IMG/VR virus record: IMGVR_UViG_3300033141_003854
Location: 1-64,000 of that record
From: a virus
Length of the DNA stretch: 64,000 nt
Direction: 5' to 3' (one strand)
A program made the translations under genes and the position numbers. This document shows positions 1-7,142 of this stretch, piece after piece; the stretch's first letter is position 1; each line of letters begins with the position of its first letter. The notes under the pieces are model-generated. The model was not told where the DNA came from, ran no database searches, and was given only the letters and a program-made list of their open reading frames with translations.

Positions 1-63
1 GGTAAGAACCGAGTTAAATATTCCGGCAATTGTAGGCTTCTTTGGCCTTTTTCTCTACTTTGA
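1..63. repeat. Left copy of the 63-bp end repeat
   Basis: These 63 bases are identical to 63938-64000. They lie inside the 5' part of the portal gene, not at a plausible packaging end, so they most likely show that the sequence closes into a circle. The unit length would be 63,937 bp. A longer overlap outside the window cannot be excluded. Confidence 0.9.
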
Positions 64-92
64 GATGGGGGAGTTGTTTTTACTTTAGGCAT
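1..92 (-). CDS. Portal protein, N-terminal part (gene continues at 64000)
   Basis: When the ends are joined, the portal frame that enters from 62554-64000 continues here to an ATG at 92-90. The extra residues begin MPKVKTTPPSQSREKGQRSL and run straight into the frame at the right end. An AGG-containing ribosome site (GCAGGTAAAT) precedes the ATG, and the start lies 35 bp after the terminase stop. The full protein would be 491 residues. A TTG inside the repeat is a weaker alternative start. Confidence 0.85.
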   Translation of the reverse strand, partial: MPKVKTTPPSQSREKGQRSLQLPEYLTRFL

Positions 93-127
93 ATTTACCT
101 GCTCAGCAATTTATTATGCATATTATA

Positions 128-1579
128 CTATAAGTGCAGAAAGCTAATATGCCTCCACTGCTTAAAAGGCGCAATTATTTGCCTTGCGCCACTTACACTA
201 TCTATTTTATCATCATGTCGGCCTTCTGGGAAACCCGAAAGTTGATCTAAAAAGGCTTCATTCCAGTTTCCCTGTACCAGGTAAAACTGACCATTGGCAG
301 CCTCAGCAAACCAAGCATTAGCCCTCATAATTTTATCACCTTCTGGACGATGCCCTTCCACTTTCCATGATTTGCCAAGCTGTTCCTGAATATATATTTT
401 CAGTTCTTCTACCTGATTTTTGCCTCCCGCGCCAGGCTCTTGCTCAACAAAAACCCGTACATACGGCCCATCTCTTTCAGCAGTAGCTACAATCTGATCT
501 TTAATATCTTTCCACTTCCAATAGCCACTTCTTTGATCTTCAATGTAAAATTCGTTTGGATCACCAGGAACCCAGGATAGGCGAGTTCCTACTGTTTCAT
601 CAGGATCGTTGCGCTTTCTACCCGAAATCTTTTTCTCTGACGCCGCCAAATCCCAATACCGGATGCGAGATTTTACTTGTTCAGGCCTTGACGGGACAAC
701 TTTACCTCTGAACCAGGCAGGATCACCAAGTACACCACCTTCTTCAACAAATTTACCTTCAACTTCCTGTAGGCGCAACCAGCCGGCGGGATAAGCTGCT
801 AGCAGGGAAGCATAAAATCCTGGGTCAAGGTTTTCTTTGTTATCGAAAATAGAACCGTAAAAGATTTCAACCAGACTGCGATCTTTTTCCTGTTCAGCAA
901 ATGCTTTGAATACTTCTTCTGGTATATCTTGCTTTTCAAAAAACTCGTATATCCAATGCTGTTTACCACGAGGCGTGGTTGTAATCCAGGCTTGCGGTTC
1001 TTCCCCAACACGTACTGATGCTATTGCGTATTTCCAAGATAATCCGTCACGATCCCTACCAGCTTCGTCATACCAGAGCCAATTGATATTCGGCCCTCTG
1101 GCACTATCAGGGTCTTTCAAACCTTTACAAATTACTCTTACGCCGTTTACAAATGTGATGACAAAAGGCTGGTTTGGAAACCAATCCGGATTTGCCATGT
1201 ATTTATAGCGCGGCACAACCATTTCCCAAGGTATCCACTCCCGAAACTCCGGCCAGGTGGATACTCGAAAATTGGAAAAATCGGGATTTAGCACCGCCCC
1301 GTTTTTACCTTCCGAGATTTTCTTTAGAGCTTTTTGCGCGCCGGCCGCAGTTTTCCCTGAACCTCTCGCCCCAATAAATGCAACAAATCTTGCATTTGAG
1401 CTGTAAAAATCTAGATGTGCATCTGTCGGATTATACTGATTGCCATCGTTTTTCGTAAAAAATCCCTGGCTGTCAGTAGGAAAAACGTGTTCAGATGGCA
1501 GCTTTATTTTTTGAGCCGGGTCTATGCCTCGCCTGCGCAGTTCATCGAGAAGTAATGCTAGTCGTTTTTGTTCATCCAT
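128..1579 (-). CDS. terL: Terminase large subunit (packaging ATPase and nuclease)
   Basis: This 483-residue protein is the motor that pumps DNA into the procapsid and cuts it. Walker A (GARGSGKT) is at residues 70-77, Walker B (NWLWYDEA) at 166-173, and the coupling motif ITTTPRG follows at about 199. The C-terminal RNase H-like nuclease shows Asp310 (RYWDLA), the VEQEPGAGG motif near 380 and HDDKID near 456. The order and length fit HK97/Mu-type large terminases. It overlaps the upstream small subunit gene by 8 bp and is followed by portal, the usual packaging order. Confidence 0.95.
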   Translation of the reverse strand: MDEQKRLALLLDELRRRGIDPAQKIKLPSEHVFPTDSQGFFTKNDGNQYNPTDAHLDFYSSNARFVAFIGARGSGKTAAGAQKALKKISEGKNGAVLNPDFSNFRVSTWPEFREWIPWEMVVPRYKYMANPDWFPNQPFVITFVNGVRVICKGLKDPDSARGPNINWLWYDEAGRDRDGLSWKYAIASVRVGEEPQAWITTTPRGKQHWIYEFFEKQDIPEEVFKAFAEQEKDRSLVEIFYGSIFDNKENLDPGFYASLLAAYPAGWLRLQEVEGKFVEEGGVLGDPAWFRGKVVPSRPEQVKSRIRYWDLAASEKKISGRKRNDPDETVGTRLSWVPGDPNEFYIEDQRSGYWKWKDIKDQIVATAERDGPYVRVFVEQEPGAGGKNQVEELKIYIQEQLGKSWKVEGHRPEGDKIMRANAWFAEAANGQFYLVQGNWNEAFLDQLSGFPEGRHDDKIDSVSGARQIIAPFKQWRHISFLHL

Positions 1580-2099
1580 CTGTCACAGGCTCGATAGAAA
1601 GTGGTGATCTTGACACAAGCCGCTGGACTTCTTCCAACAAATCTTCATCTGTCATTTTCATCATTTTTTCGAGAGCCTGAGGTAGGCCACGGCTTTCTTT
1701 CTCAATTCTGACGCCTTCAACCAGCAAACGAATCGCAGAACTAACTGTCAACCTATCAGCATTGTCTCTAAGCCATTCCAAAGCACTATGCTGCATAAAA
1801 TTGCCGATTTCAGCATGACGCTGAAACATCTCAACTTTTTCAGCAATTGAGCGCTCCTCAAGTTCTTGAATTATCTGCTCATCAAGAACCCTAGCACGCT
1901 CTTCAAAATCTTCTTTTATCCAAGAGCCGAGTGTAGATTTTGCTGGCAGTTTATTACCAATTTCGTCTGTTTTTCCGCATAAAATATTATATAACCGGGT
2001 AGGTTCGGGTTTACCAGCATTGAACCAGATAAAAAATATCTGGGTTTTGAGATGATCGTTATATCTGCCCTTGTTGTTAGGCTTTATTTTGATACTCAT
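1572..2099 (-). CDS. Probable terminase small subunit
   Basis: A 175-residue, helix-rich protein that sits directly before the large terminase and overlaps it. The N-terminal 65 residues look like a DNA-binding helix-turn-helix region (RLYNILCGKTDEIGNKLPAK then STLGSWIKEDFEE). The middle and C-terminus are amphipathic helices suited to oligomer formation. The role, recognition of phage DNA for packaging, is inferred from position and fold type. I do not recognise a specific family. A strong AGGAGG ribosome site precedes ATG 2099. Confidence 0.7.
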   Translation of the reverse strand: MSIKIKPNNKGRYNDHLKTQIFFIWFNAGKPEPTRLYNILCGKTDEIGNKLPAKSTLGSWIKEDFEERARVLDEQIIQELEERSIAEKVEMFQRHAEIGNFMQHSALEWLRDNADRLTVSSAIRLLVEGVRIEKESRGLPQALEKMMKMTDEDLLEEVQRLVSRSPLSIEPVTDG

Positions 2100-2334
2100 T
2101 CAGCCTCCTGGCACGAATACTCTTCAGGATTGGAGATGTAACTTTTGTGCTTAAATTGTGCGCCCAGGAATGATGTTCTCTGCATAATAACACCGTGTTA
2201 TCTTCCGTCTGCCAGTTCAGATTTAGAGATTTTGGGTCTAATTCATGCACATCCTTGGCGGGTTTTCTGCATACAATGCATTTCCCACGAAATTTGTCTC
2301 TAATCAAGGTTCGGAAATCGGTGTCCGTAGACAT
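2077..2334 (-). CDS. HNH endonuclease
   Basis: An 85-residue protein with a CxxC pair (CIVC), the first HNH histidine in VHELDP, an Asn in NTVLLC and CREHHSWAH at the end. These are the zinc and catalytic parts of an HNH nuclease. Small HNH proteins beside terminases take part in genome cutting in many cos-type phages (family knowledge), so a packaging role is likely. I chose the ATG at 2334. A longer reading would run antisense-like through the upstream gene. It overlaps neighbours on both sides, and a 15-bp operator-like palindrome lies within it. Confidence 0.8.
   Translation of the reverse strand: MSTDTDFRTLIRDKFRGKCIVCRKPAKDVHELDPKSLNLNWQTEDNTVLLCREHHSWAHNLSTKVTSPILKSIRARRLNEYQNKA
2187..2201. 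promoter_or_regulatory. Operator-like palindrome, site 1
   Basis: ATAACACCGTGTTAT, a perfect 15-bp palindrome around a central C, lies within the HNH gene. Seven other exact or near copies are spread over the genome. Confidence 0.6.
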
Positions 2335-2683
2335 AAGAATATTTCTGGAAATTATTTTTGCGAATCCAGGCACGGTATGCATTATAGCCTGTCCAGACAC
2401 GCATGGCCTTTTGTACCAAGAATTCATGCCAGCGAGTATCGTCTTCAGCAAATTCATCACCCATCTCGATAAAAACTTTTCTGGCCTTCTCAGGGTGTTC
2501 ACAAATCCAGCGAAGGGCTGCGGTCTGCACTCCCGGCTCGCTGAAAGGCTTACCAGAGACGGGATTGATAATGCCTTCCTGCTCCATGCGCATAACAACT
2601 TTTCTCAGGCTACCCAATTCAACCCAGAGACGAAAACAAAGTTCATCGTCAATTAATCGTTTCTTTCTGCCCATAATAGTCAT
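2300..2683 (-). CDS. Putative DNA-binding protein, first gene of the leftward set
   Basis: A 127-residue protein of unknown function. It has a basic start (MGRKKRLIDDE), a likely helix-turn-helix (GSLRKVVMRMEQEGI then SEPGVQTAALRWICEHPEKA) and a C-terminal basic, aromatic tail. I chose ATG 2683, 12 bases after AAGGAG; ATG 2674 is also possible. As first gene from the divergent control region and neighbour of HNH and terminase, it may be a regulator or a second packaging DNA-binding protein. Neither is shown. Confidence 0.6.
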   Translation of the reverse strand: MTIMGRKKRLIDDELCFRLWVELGSLRKVVMRMEQEGIINPVSGKPFSEPGVQTAALRWICEHPEKARKVFIEMGDEFAEDDTRWHEFLVQKAMRVWTGYNAYRAWIRKNNFQKYSYVYGHRFPNLD

Positions 2684-2817
2684 GTTTTTATTTTCTCCTT
2701 GCAAGTAATTAATTAATATTCTAGGATCATAGTTATTAATTAAGACTGAGTTATTTTTTTTTAGAAAGAGTCTATTAATTAATAATATATTAAGATTAAT
2801 AGATTCTATATTTTCTT

Positions 2818-2857
2818 TTTCTAGATAGAATTTTTTTAAAAAAATTCTATCTAGAAA
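2818..2857. repeat. Perfect 40-bp palindrome
   Basis: Two 20-base arms meet without a spacer at 2837/2838. The left arm reads TTTCTAGATAGAATTTTTTT and the right arm is its exact reverse complement. It can form a cruciform or bind a dimeric protein. With no GC clamp it is unlikely to be a terminator for either operon, and it lies upstream of both. Confidence 0.85.
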
Positions 2858-3001
2858 GTATATATATTAATATATTAATTAACAGATTCTTTGTATTTTT
2901 CCTTTCAAAAATCAAATTTTCAATCTCTCTGGTTGAATTATACGCATCTTCTGACATTTGTCAAGGGCATATTAGAATTTGATTAATATTCTGATTAGGC
3001 A

Positions 3002-3030
3002 TTGACAAACTAGAAAATTGCTAGTAAAAT
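3002..3030 (+). promoter_or_regulatory. Sigma-70-type promoter for the rightward set
   Basis: TTGACA at 3002-3007 and TAAAAT at 3025-3030 are separated by exactly 17 bp, the best promoter match seen in the window. Transcription would begin near 3037, within the tandem 17-bp repeat. Confidence 0.75.
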
Positions 3031-3035
3031 GCCTG

Positions 3036-3070
3036 CATGGGTCATAGTTATTACATGGGTCATAGTTATT
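3036..3070. repeat. Tandem 17-bp direct repeat at the promoter start site
   Basis: CATGGGTCATAGTTATT occurs at 3036-3052 and again at 3054-3070, a period of 18 bp. The core TCATAGTTATT is also present at 2727-2737. Its place over the expected transcription start suggests a regulator site, though it could also encode a repeated MGHSY peptide. Confidence 0.7.
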
Positions 3071-3081
3071 CTACCACGAGT

Positions 3082-3312
3082 ATGCTCTGGTATGATGGCA
3101 GTAAAGCATCCCTTGATGATAAAATCAAGGCTGCGATGACTTATTACCAGAGAAAACTCAACAAGTTACCGAGGTATTGCATCCTGAATAGCAAAATGCG
3201 GGAGGAAGGAGAGGTAAATATAGACAAAATAACTATTATTTATAGCAAATATCCGCCGTATAAAGACTATTTTTTATTGGACTTTAGAAAGGATTTTACC
3301 AAATCTAAATAG
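3082..3312 (+). CDS. Small conserved-looking protein of unknown function
   Basis: 76 residues beginning MLWYDGSKASLDDKIKAA, with the pattern of a short helical region, then KLPRYCILNSK and a beta-like C-terminus. It resembles small proteins of unknown role with a WYD...KI.AA.YY..K..P..C motif that I recall from many bacteria. The frame is open back to ATG 3037, but that start would leave almost no leader and would include the operator-like repeats. ATG 3082 is preferred, though its ribosome site is poor. Confidence 0.6.
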   Translation: MLWYDGSKASLDDKIKAAMTYYQRKLNKLPRYCILNSKMREEGEVNIDKITIIYSKYPPYKDYFLLDFRKDFTKSK

Positions 3313-3346
3313 CGATCACATGCAAACAGGTTGATAGAACATTTTA

Positions 3347-3421
3347 GGGGTGGCGGGGCGTATATCGTCCTGGTAGGTGATGCTGTGCATCTGGAAAGCA
3401 GTGGTAACGGCCTGCCCACCC
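3347..3421 (+). other. GC-rich structured leader, possible RNA element
   Basis: Between two AT-rich genes lies a GC-rich stretch with no frame. GGGTGG at 3348-3353 can pair with CCACCC at 3416-3421, and the inner bases continue the pairing with one or two bulges, closing a loop of about 50 bases. It sits 39 bp before the next gene. Function unknown. Confidence 0.35.
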
Positions 3422-3459
3422 TTACTACACCACCCTATGCAGACAGCTAGGTGATACCA

Positions 3460-3687
3460 ATGGCGAATAAATATTTAGATGCTATTCAAAGAATACGTAA
3501 ATGGTTGCCGCGCGATCCGCATTTGGTAGCTTATGAAGTGCGCGAATGGCCGGCGACAAAGGAATCCGGACTGGACGATCTTGCATGGTCAATGTGTCGC
3601 GATGGCTCGGTATCAATCAATGATACCAAGTATCTTTTAGATAAACTAGAAGCATACTTGTTGAGGGAAGATGTAGAAGATGAGTAA
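3460..3687 (+). CDS. Small acidic protein of unknown function
   Basis: 75 residues starting MANKYLDAIQRIRKWLPRDP. It is largely helical, with a C-terminal KLEAYLLREDVEDE. The ATG at 3460 follows AGGTGA by six bases, so it is preferred over GTG 3451. The stop overlaps the next start by 8 bp. No family recognised. Confidence 0.6.
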   Translation: MANKYLDAIQRIRKWLPRDPHLVAYEVREWPATKESGLDDLAWSMCRDGSVSINDTKYLLDKLEAYLLREDVEDE

Positions 3688-3844
3688 ATATTTTGATTTT
3701 ACGTTTATGATTAGTGACATCAACAAAGATCAAGCAGCAGCCATTTTGGAAGTTGTAGTAAATATGGTTGAGGCTTTAGGGGGAACGTTAGGAGGCGGCT
3801 TTTTTGTTGAAAAGGATGAAGAAGATGGGGAAGAAACGTCTTGA
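3680..3844 (+). CDS. 54-residue protein, possible partner of the HicA-like toxin
   Basis: The reading MSKYFDFTFMISDINKDQAA leads into a small alpha/beta unit with GGTLGGGFF and an acidic tail (EKDEEDGEE). It starts inside the previous gene and runs 29 bp into the HicA-like gene, so it is probably translationally coupled to it. It is not a recognisable HicB antitoxin. That it could neutralise the toxin is inference from position and acidity only. Confidence 0.55.
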   Translation: MSKYFDFTFMISDINKDQAAAILEVVVNMVEALGGTLGGGFFVEKDEEDGEETS

Positions 3845-4061
3845 AAAGTGTCGAAGGGGAACTGATTTTGTCAATTATGCAGCCCGAAAGGGTGCTGAAA
3901 TCAGGAATGGTAAAGGTTCTCACCATATCATCAAAACCGAGCTTGGCATGTGTGTAGTCCCTGTGCATAACAAGGATTTAGGCAAAGGCTTACGAACTAA
4001 GATTTTCAAGACTTTCGTCGCGATTGGCTTATCGATCTGGTTGTATATTTGGATATTTTGA
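3816..4061 (+). CDS. HicA-like mRNA interferase
   Basis: About 81 residues with the HicA (YcfA-like) core: GKGSHHIIK, where the SHH histidine is the catalytic residue in the family, and VVPVHNKDLGKGLR followed by KTFVAIGL. HicA proteins fold as a double-stranded RNA-binding-like domain and cut mRNA. The C-terminus (SIWLYIWIF) is hydrophobic and longer than usual. ATG 3816 and 3825 are both possible, and TTG 3804 has the better AGGAGG. No HicB follows; the next gene encodes a membrane protein. Confidence 0.7.
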   Translation: MKKMGKKRLEKCRRGTDFVNYAARKGAEIRNGKGSHHIIKTELGMCVVPVHNKDLGKGLRTKIFKTFVAIGLSIWLYIWIF

Positions 4062-4080
4062 ATATGTATAAGAGGATGAA

Positions 4081-4263
4081 ATGTTGACAACAGGCAAAAC
4101 CTTTAGAAAAATTTTGGGGACAATTCTATTTTTATCGCCAGTTTGGGTTGTGATTGCGGCATTTGCTAAAGTCGGACTTTTGATTGAGCTAATTATAGTC
4201 TTTGGCATGGCTTTTTTAGTATTTCTGTGTATTCGTGTTGGCATGGATTTGTTGGAAATGTAG
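4081..4263 (+). CDS. Small membrane protein, two segments
   Basis: 60 residues with two hydrophobic stretches (ILFLSPVWVVIAAFA and LLIELIIVFGMAFLVFLCI) and a basic N-terminus. GAGG lies six bases before the ATG. Function unknown. Confidence 0.6.
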   Translation: MLTTGKTFRKILGTILFLSPVWVVIAAFAKVGLLIELIIVFGMAFLVFLCIRVGMDLLEM

Positions 4264-4369
4264 AATTTAGGATTAGAAAATGGGTGAGGCCTTATCCAAC
4301 TACCTTTTTCAACCAAAAAACGCTTAGAATCGCTGTTTGATGCCGTAGAAAGGAAACTAGAGTGATTTT

Positions 4370-4543
4370 GTGGGTGACAGAACGATAGAATACGAACCGG
4401 ATGCCATTTGTGACCAGTGCGGTCATAAAGGCGCATACGATTTTATGGGGGATTATTTTTGCGCGAAGTGTGCCAGCAAACTTATGAAAGCGCACGAGCC
4501 GGATGTTATAAGAAAGGGTGTGAAAGATGACCGAAATGAATGA
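4370..4543 (+). CDS. Small zinc-ribbon protein
   Basis: A 57-residue frame from GTG 4370 shows CDQCG near residue 14 and CAKC near residue 31, spaced like a zinc ribbon, followed by a charged tail. GAGTGA precedes the start. The frame overlaps the next gene by 17 bp. Function unknown. Confidence 0.5.
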   Translation: MGDRTIEYEPDAICDQCGHKGAYDFMGDYFCAKCASKLMKAHEPDVIRKGVKDDRNE

Positions 4544-4700
4544 TTATCAATTGTGGCAGGAATACATAGAAGCACAAAAACGAGTGGATGAATTATACGA
4601 AGAGATAAAGAGGCGCGAGTTGCATAAAAAGCCAATTGTACAGTGGAGCAAATTTGCATCCCGATCTGTGCGCGATAAAGAGGAACATCATGACCGATAA
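4527..4700 (+). CDS. Small charged helical protein
   Basis: 57 residues, MTEMNDYQLWQEYIEAQKRV and onward, a likely single long helix or coiled coil with a basic end. It overlaps both neighbours, the last 11 bp with the next gene. No family recognised. Confidence 0.5.
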   Translation: MTEMNDYQLWQEYIEAQKRVDELYEEIKRRELHKKPIVQWSKFASRSVRDKEEHHDR

Positions 4701-4872
4701 ATTATACGTTCGCGACGACAATGGAATATTGTGGACGTTCGACGGCTACCGCGTTTTTGTGGTTGGCACTGAGGATGTCCCTGGTAGTGGTTATTCCGCC
4801 GAAGATTGGGCTGAAGCCATAAAAAAGCTGAATGAATATGACTACATAACTGGCCCGAAAGAGAGTGAGTGA
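4690..4872 (+). CDS. Small protein of unknown function
   Basis: 60 residues beginning MTDKLYVRDDNGILWTFDGY, beta-rich at first, then a helix (SAEDWAEAIKKLNEYD). GAGG sits before the ATG, and the stop overlaps the next ATG. No family recognised. Confidence 0.55.
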   Translation: MTDKLYVRDDNGILWTFDGYRVFVVGTEDVPGSGYSAEDWAEAIKKLNEYDYITGPKESE

Positions 4873-5072
4873 TGAGTAGTAAAGATTATCCACTACTGTA
4901 TAAACTAACAACGAATTTAGTAAGCCAAATTAATGGATTGCCTGCTGACGAGTTGATGAAGCTCAAGGATGAATGTGATAAGGTCACGCAATCAAATTGC
5001 TGGTGGATATTATATCGTCTTGGGTCTGTTGTCCATGATATTGTAGATAATTCATTAATAGACTGCGAATAA
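4872..5072 (+). CDS. Small protein of unknown function
   Basis: 66 residues, MSSKDYPLLYKLTTNLVSQI and on, mostly helical. ATG 4872 overlaps the previous stop. It is the last gene before a 203-bp gap with an operator-like site and a possible promoter. Confidence 0.55.
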   Translation: MSSKDYPLLYKLTTNLVSQINGLPADELMKLKDECDKVTQSNCWWILYRLGSVVHDIVDNSLIDCE

Positions 5073-5122
5073 GCAGGATGGCATGTATATGTGTTTACTA
5101 ATCATAAGGGGAATATGTGACA

Positions 5123-5137
5123 ATAACACCGTGTTAT
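5123..5137. promoter_or_regulatory. Operator-like palindrome, site 2
   Basis: ATAACACCGTGTTAT, identical to site 1, in the gap 5073-5275. A TATAAT box lies 58 bp downstream at 5196-5201, without a convincing -35 element. The site is well placed to control the gene at 5276. Confidence 0.65.
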
Positions 5138-5275
5138 CTTATTTGCATTTTCAATAAAAGTGCAGTAGTTTTATATCAAAACTGGTACTTTCCTGATATA
5201 ATTTGTCATGGTAGAATATTACAAATTCAGATGAAAATGACACGAAGACCACTTCAAATATCTGGATGGTAATCA

Positions 5276-5533
5276 ATGGAACATGACATTCAAAACGCTA
5301 TCTTCAAAGAAATTCAAGATGTTCTAAAAAACAATGGTTCAGTATCTCAATCAACCAAGGATCGGCTTATATTGGCGTCCATCGCAGAATTGTACAGAAT
5401 TGTGATGCCACTTAATGCTTATCTTCCCTGGCTCAAGGCCGCTAGAGGGCTTACAGTTACCCTGGCGGCTTTATTTATTGCCCTCATATTTTCAATCTTA
5501 ACAGGACAGGTTCAGCTAGTATTTGGCAATTAA
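5276..5533 (+). CDS. Membrane-anchored small protein
   Basis: 85 residues: a soluble helical part, then one hydrophobic segment (GLTVTLAALFIALIFSILTG) and a short tail. A holin-like role is conceivable but unsupported. Its frame ends inside the start region of the metallophosphatase. Confidence 0.6.
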   Translation: MEHDIQNAIFKEIQDVLKNNGSVSQSTKDRLILASIAELYRIVMPLNAYLPWLKAARGLTVTLAALFIALIFSILTGQVQLVFGN

Positions 5534-5534
5534 A

Positions 5535-6926
5535 ATGCAAAAAAGACTATCTGGGAATGAACTTTTAGACTCTTGGGAGGAAGCTAAGAGTCAAGGTCTT
5601 TCCGCAAGAAATTTTGCGAAAATGCATGGCTTTCCGACAGTAAAGTCTTTGGAAAGCGCGTTATACAGAGCTAGAGAAAAGAAAAAATCTTCTCCAGAAG
5701 AGCCGAAAATAATAGACGAAGTAGTAGATAATCACAGGTTTGTTACCTATTTGTCGCCAGAAATCCGGTCTTTAGAACAGCTTATTGATGTTTGTAAAAT
5801 TGATACGAAGGTCTGGAATATTTACAAACACGTAATCAATAAATATCCTGGTTATGCTAAACTGAAACAGCAAGAAGTCTATTATGAAGATGGGCGCATT
5901 GTAAGCGGTTTTGTAAAGTCTGACGGAAAACTTACTGTTGTGCCGATGTTTCAAGTTAAGGCTTGGATGGTTTTGAGAGAACCAGAGCCGATCAAGCCCG
6001 TTATCAGGCCGATCAGTATTAAAGCCAAAATACCAAAAAGCAGACAAAAGAAGACTAAACCAAGAGGTAAAGCATTATTCTTACCAGATTTACATTTCGG
6101 CTTTCGTAGAGATGTTACCAGCGGCAAACTAATGCCTTTTCACGAACGCTCTGCATTAGACATTGTTTTACAAATAATGCAGAGCGATAGTTTTGATTAT
6201 GTGATTTACTTGGGTGATGTGCTTGATTGGTCTTCATGGTCAGATAAGTTTGTAAGGAAGCCAGAGTTTGCCTTTACTACTCAGCCTGCTCTAAACGAAT
6301 TTGGCTGGTGGATGCAGATATTCAGGCAATTACAGCCTAATGCAAAGCATGTTTTATTAGATTCAAACCACGAGCAAAGATTAGAACGGATGCTTATGGT
6401 TCATTTACAAGAGGCTTATGGACTGAAACCGGCATTGGGCTATAAAATTCATCCCGTTATGAGCATACCAAACTTATTAGCTTTGGATCAATTAAGCATA
6501 AAATGGGTTCCTGGCTACGAAGATGGAAATGCACAGTATTGGATAAATGATAATCTATACTCAGAGCATGGAAAAATTGCGAGGCAAAACCCTGGGGATA
6601 CAGTACGCGAGATTGCCAAGTATGCGCCTGCAAATGTTGTGTTTGGGCATATTCATAGAAACGAAAGTGCCACGTATACCAGAGACATGAGAGATGGATA
6701 TAAAACTGTTTCAGCCGTTTGTCCTGGTTGTTTGTGTCGAGTAGATTATGTTGTACCAGGACATAGAAAAGGCCAGAACTGGCAACAGGGCTTTGCCGTG
6801 GCTGAGTATGATGGAGAATATGTAAACATTCAGACGTATGAGATTTTACATGGGAAAACGATATATAATGGGAAAATTTATGTGGGAAAAGATCGAACCA
6901 AAGAGATTGAAAAGGCCGTTCTCTAA
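5535..6926 (+). CDS. Calcineurin-like metallophosphatase with N-terminal helix-turn-helix
   Basis: A 463-residue protein. The first 60 residues look like a DNA-binding region (SGNELLDSWEEAKSQGLSAR then a second helix). From about residue 180 it has the two-metal phosphoesterase motifs in order: PDLHFG (DxH), YLGDVLDW (GDxxD), SNHE where most relatives have GNHE, YSEHG, and VFGHIHR (GHxH). Phage relatives act on DNA ends, RNA or nucleotides; the substrate here is unknown. TTG 5523 would add four residues. Confidence 0.85.
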   Translation: MQKRLSGNELLDSWEEAKSQGLSARNFAKMHGFPTVKSLESALYRAREKKKSSPEEPKIIDEVVDNHRFVTYLSPEIRSLEQLIDVCKIDTKVWNIYKHVINKYPGYAKLKQQEVYYEDGRIVSGFVKSDGKLTVVPMFQVKAWMVLREPEPIKPVIRPISIKAKIPKSRQKKTKPRGKALFLPDLHFGFRRDVTSGKLMPFHERSALDIVLQIMQSDSFDYVIYLGDVLDWSSWSDKFVRKPEFAFTTQPALNEFGWWMQIFRQLQPNAKHVLLDSNHEQRLERMLMVHLQEAYGLKPALGYKIHPVMSIPNLLALDQLSIKWVPGYEDGNAQYWINDNLYSEHGKIARQNPGDTVREIAKYAPANVVFGHIHRNESATYTRDMRDGYKTVSAVCPGCLCRVDYVVPGHRKGQNWQQGFAVAEYDGEYVNIQTYEILHGKTIYNGKIYVGKDRTKEIEKAVL

Positions 6927-6985
6927 TAAAGCTTTAATCTTTTTCATTCTAAAATATGCTAAAATATAGATAATTAATAGCTTAT

Positions 6986-7052
6986 GGAGCTAGTGGTGTA
7001 ATTGGAAGCATAGGCGGCGGCCAGGAGTCAGTTCGAATCCGATCTAGCTCCA
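6986..7052 (+). tRNA. tRNA-like element with a shortened anticodon arm
   Basis: An 8-bp acceptor (6986-6993 with 7044-7051) encloses a normal D arm (U8, A14, G18G19, A21 equivalents, stem GTGT/GCAT) and a T arm with GTTCGAATC. Between position 26 and the T stem there are only 14 bases (7013-7026) instead of about 22. They form GGC-ggcg-GCC, so there is no 7-base anticodon loop and no readable anticodon. No CCA is encoded. It is either a degenerate tRNA, a tRNA mimic, or a sequence deletion of about 8 bases. Confidence 0.6.
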
Positions 7053-7142
7053 ACATGAACACAATAATAATCACTTAATGGAACTATAAAAGAAACCAGA
7101 GATGACCTATACTCCAATCAATGAGGAAGAAAAAATATAAAT

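Larger units (their letters stand above)
2705..3036. promoter_or_regulatory. AT-rich divergent control region
   Basis: About 330 bp without a gene separate the leftward and rightward gene sets. The DNA is extremely AT-rich, with repeated ATTAATTAAT blocks, a perfect 40-bp palindrome, a second weaker inverted repeat (TCTATTAAT near 2771 against ATTAATAGA near 2796), a copy of TCATAGTTATT at 2727-2737 and the rightward promoter at its right end. It must hold promoters for both directions and is the best origin candidate. No iteron array or DnaA box was recognised. Confidence 0.7.

Noticed and set aside
1-63. Short direct terminal repeats as natural genome ends
   Set aside because: The repeat lies within the portal gene, has no flanking cut-site features, and its length fits an assembly overlap.
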